Source of the DNA: Gammaproteobacteria bacterium | Lineage (GTDB): Bacteria; Pseudomonadota; Gammaproteobacteria; DSM-19610 | Reading direction: 5' to 3' | DNA: 6,219 bases | Assembly (NCBI GenBank): GCA_030618475.1 | Contig: JAUXDG010000172.1 | Coordinates: forward strand, 1-6,219 | Shown here: piece after piece, positions 6,135 to 6,219 of the stretch | Layout of the letters: each line of letters starts with the position of its first letter | Position numbering within the stretch: position 1 is the stretch's first letter | Translations under genes and position numbers: made by a program | Notes under the pieces: generated by a model | The model's input: only the letters and a program-made list of their open reading frames with translations | What the model was told of the DNA's origin: nothing | The model's database searches: none

Positions 6135-6219
6135 AGAATACACCGAATCCACCAATAGTGAGATCCCGCATTAACCTGCAGGAGCGCCGTCCTCCGGTGC
6201 GAATCGCGGCCAGGAAGCC

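Noticed and set aside
6123..6171. Longer DUF3024 reading frame starting at ATG 6171 (16 extra residues)
   Set aside because: The extra residues do not resemble the family, and ATG 6123 has a better ribosome site. The upstream ATG overlaps a TAA in another frame (TAATG), so coupling to an upstream gene is possible, but nothing else supports it.
6171..6219. Possible C-terminal end of another minus-strand gene, finishing WPRFAPEDGAPAG before TAA
   Set aside because: Only 15 codons are visible in the window and they match nothing I recognise, so it could be chance.

Overview
The window looks like a chromosomal segment of a gammaproteobacterium with moderate GC content. The main evidence is the cluster of a YafS-type methyltransferase, rnhA and dnaQ next to mltD, which is a conserved neighbourhood in Escherichia and Pseudomonas. 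As I recall, the co-directional rnhA-dnaQ order is closer to Pseudomonas than to E. coli, where the two genes diverge. The protein sequences fit this: a DnaQ of 242 aa, an RNase HI of 143 aa, and an MltD with a lipoprotein signal and LysM domains. I see no tRNA, rRNA, CRISPR array, insertion sequence, attachment site or phage gene, and no gene-free stretch longer than about 140 bases.

Layout. (1) Bases 1-1527, plus strand: the 3' part of a large DUF1631-family gene, then a small PilZ-domain gene 35 bases downstream, probably co-transcribed and linked to cyclic-di-GMP. (2) Bases 1586-3542, minus strand: a tight three-gene unit read yafS-like methyltransferase, rnhA, dnaQ. The first two overlap by 8 bases and the last two are 21 bases apart. 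It converges on the PilZ gene. (3) Bases 3543-3679: a 137-base divergent promoter region with a paired CCTGNCAGC motif. (4) Bases 3680-5305, plus strand: mltD, a lipid-anchored lytic transglycosylase with three LysM repeats. (5) Bases 5319-6123, minus strand: a DUF3024 gene followed by a secreted small protein built from three gapless 39-residue repeats, converging on mltD with a 13-base gap.

How the genes work together. RNase HI removes RNA from RNA:DNA hybrids. DnaQ is the proofreading exonuclease of the replicase and keeps a recognisable sliding-clamp-binding motif. MltD cleaves peptidoglycan at the outer membrane. The methyltransferase is a family of unknown substrate, and the PilZ protein is a predicted c-di-GMP receptor.

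I do not see a clearly new biological system here. The most unusual points are the three-repeat secreted protein, the apparent loss of gloB from between mltD and the methyltransferase, a probable leaderless start for the methyltransferase, and a DUF1631 tail that looks like a beta-barrel next to a PilZ gene.
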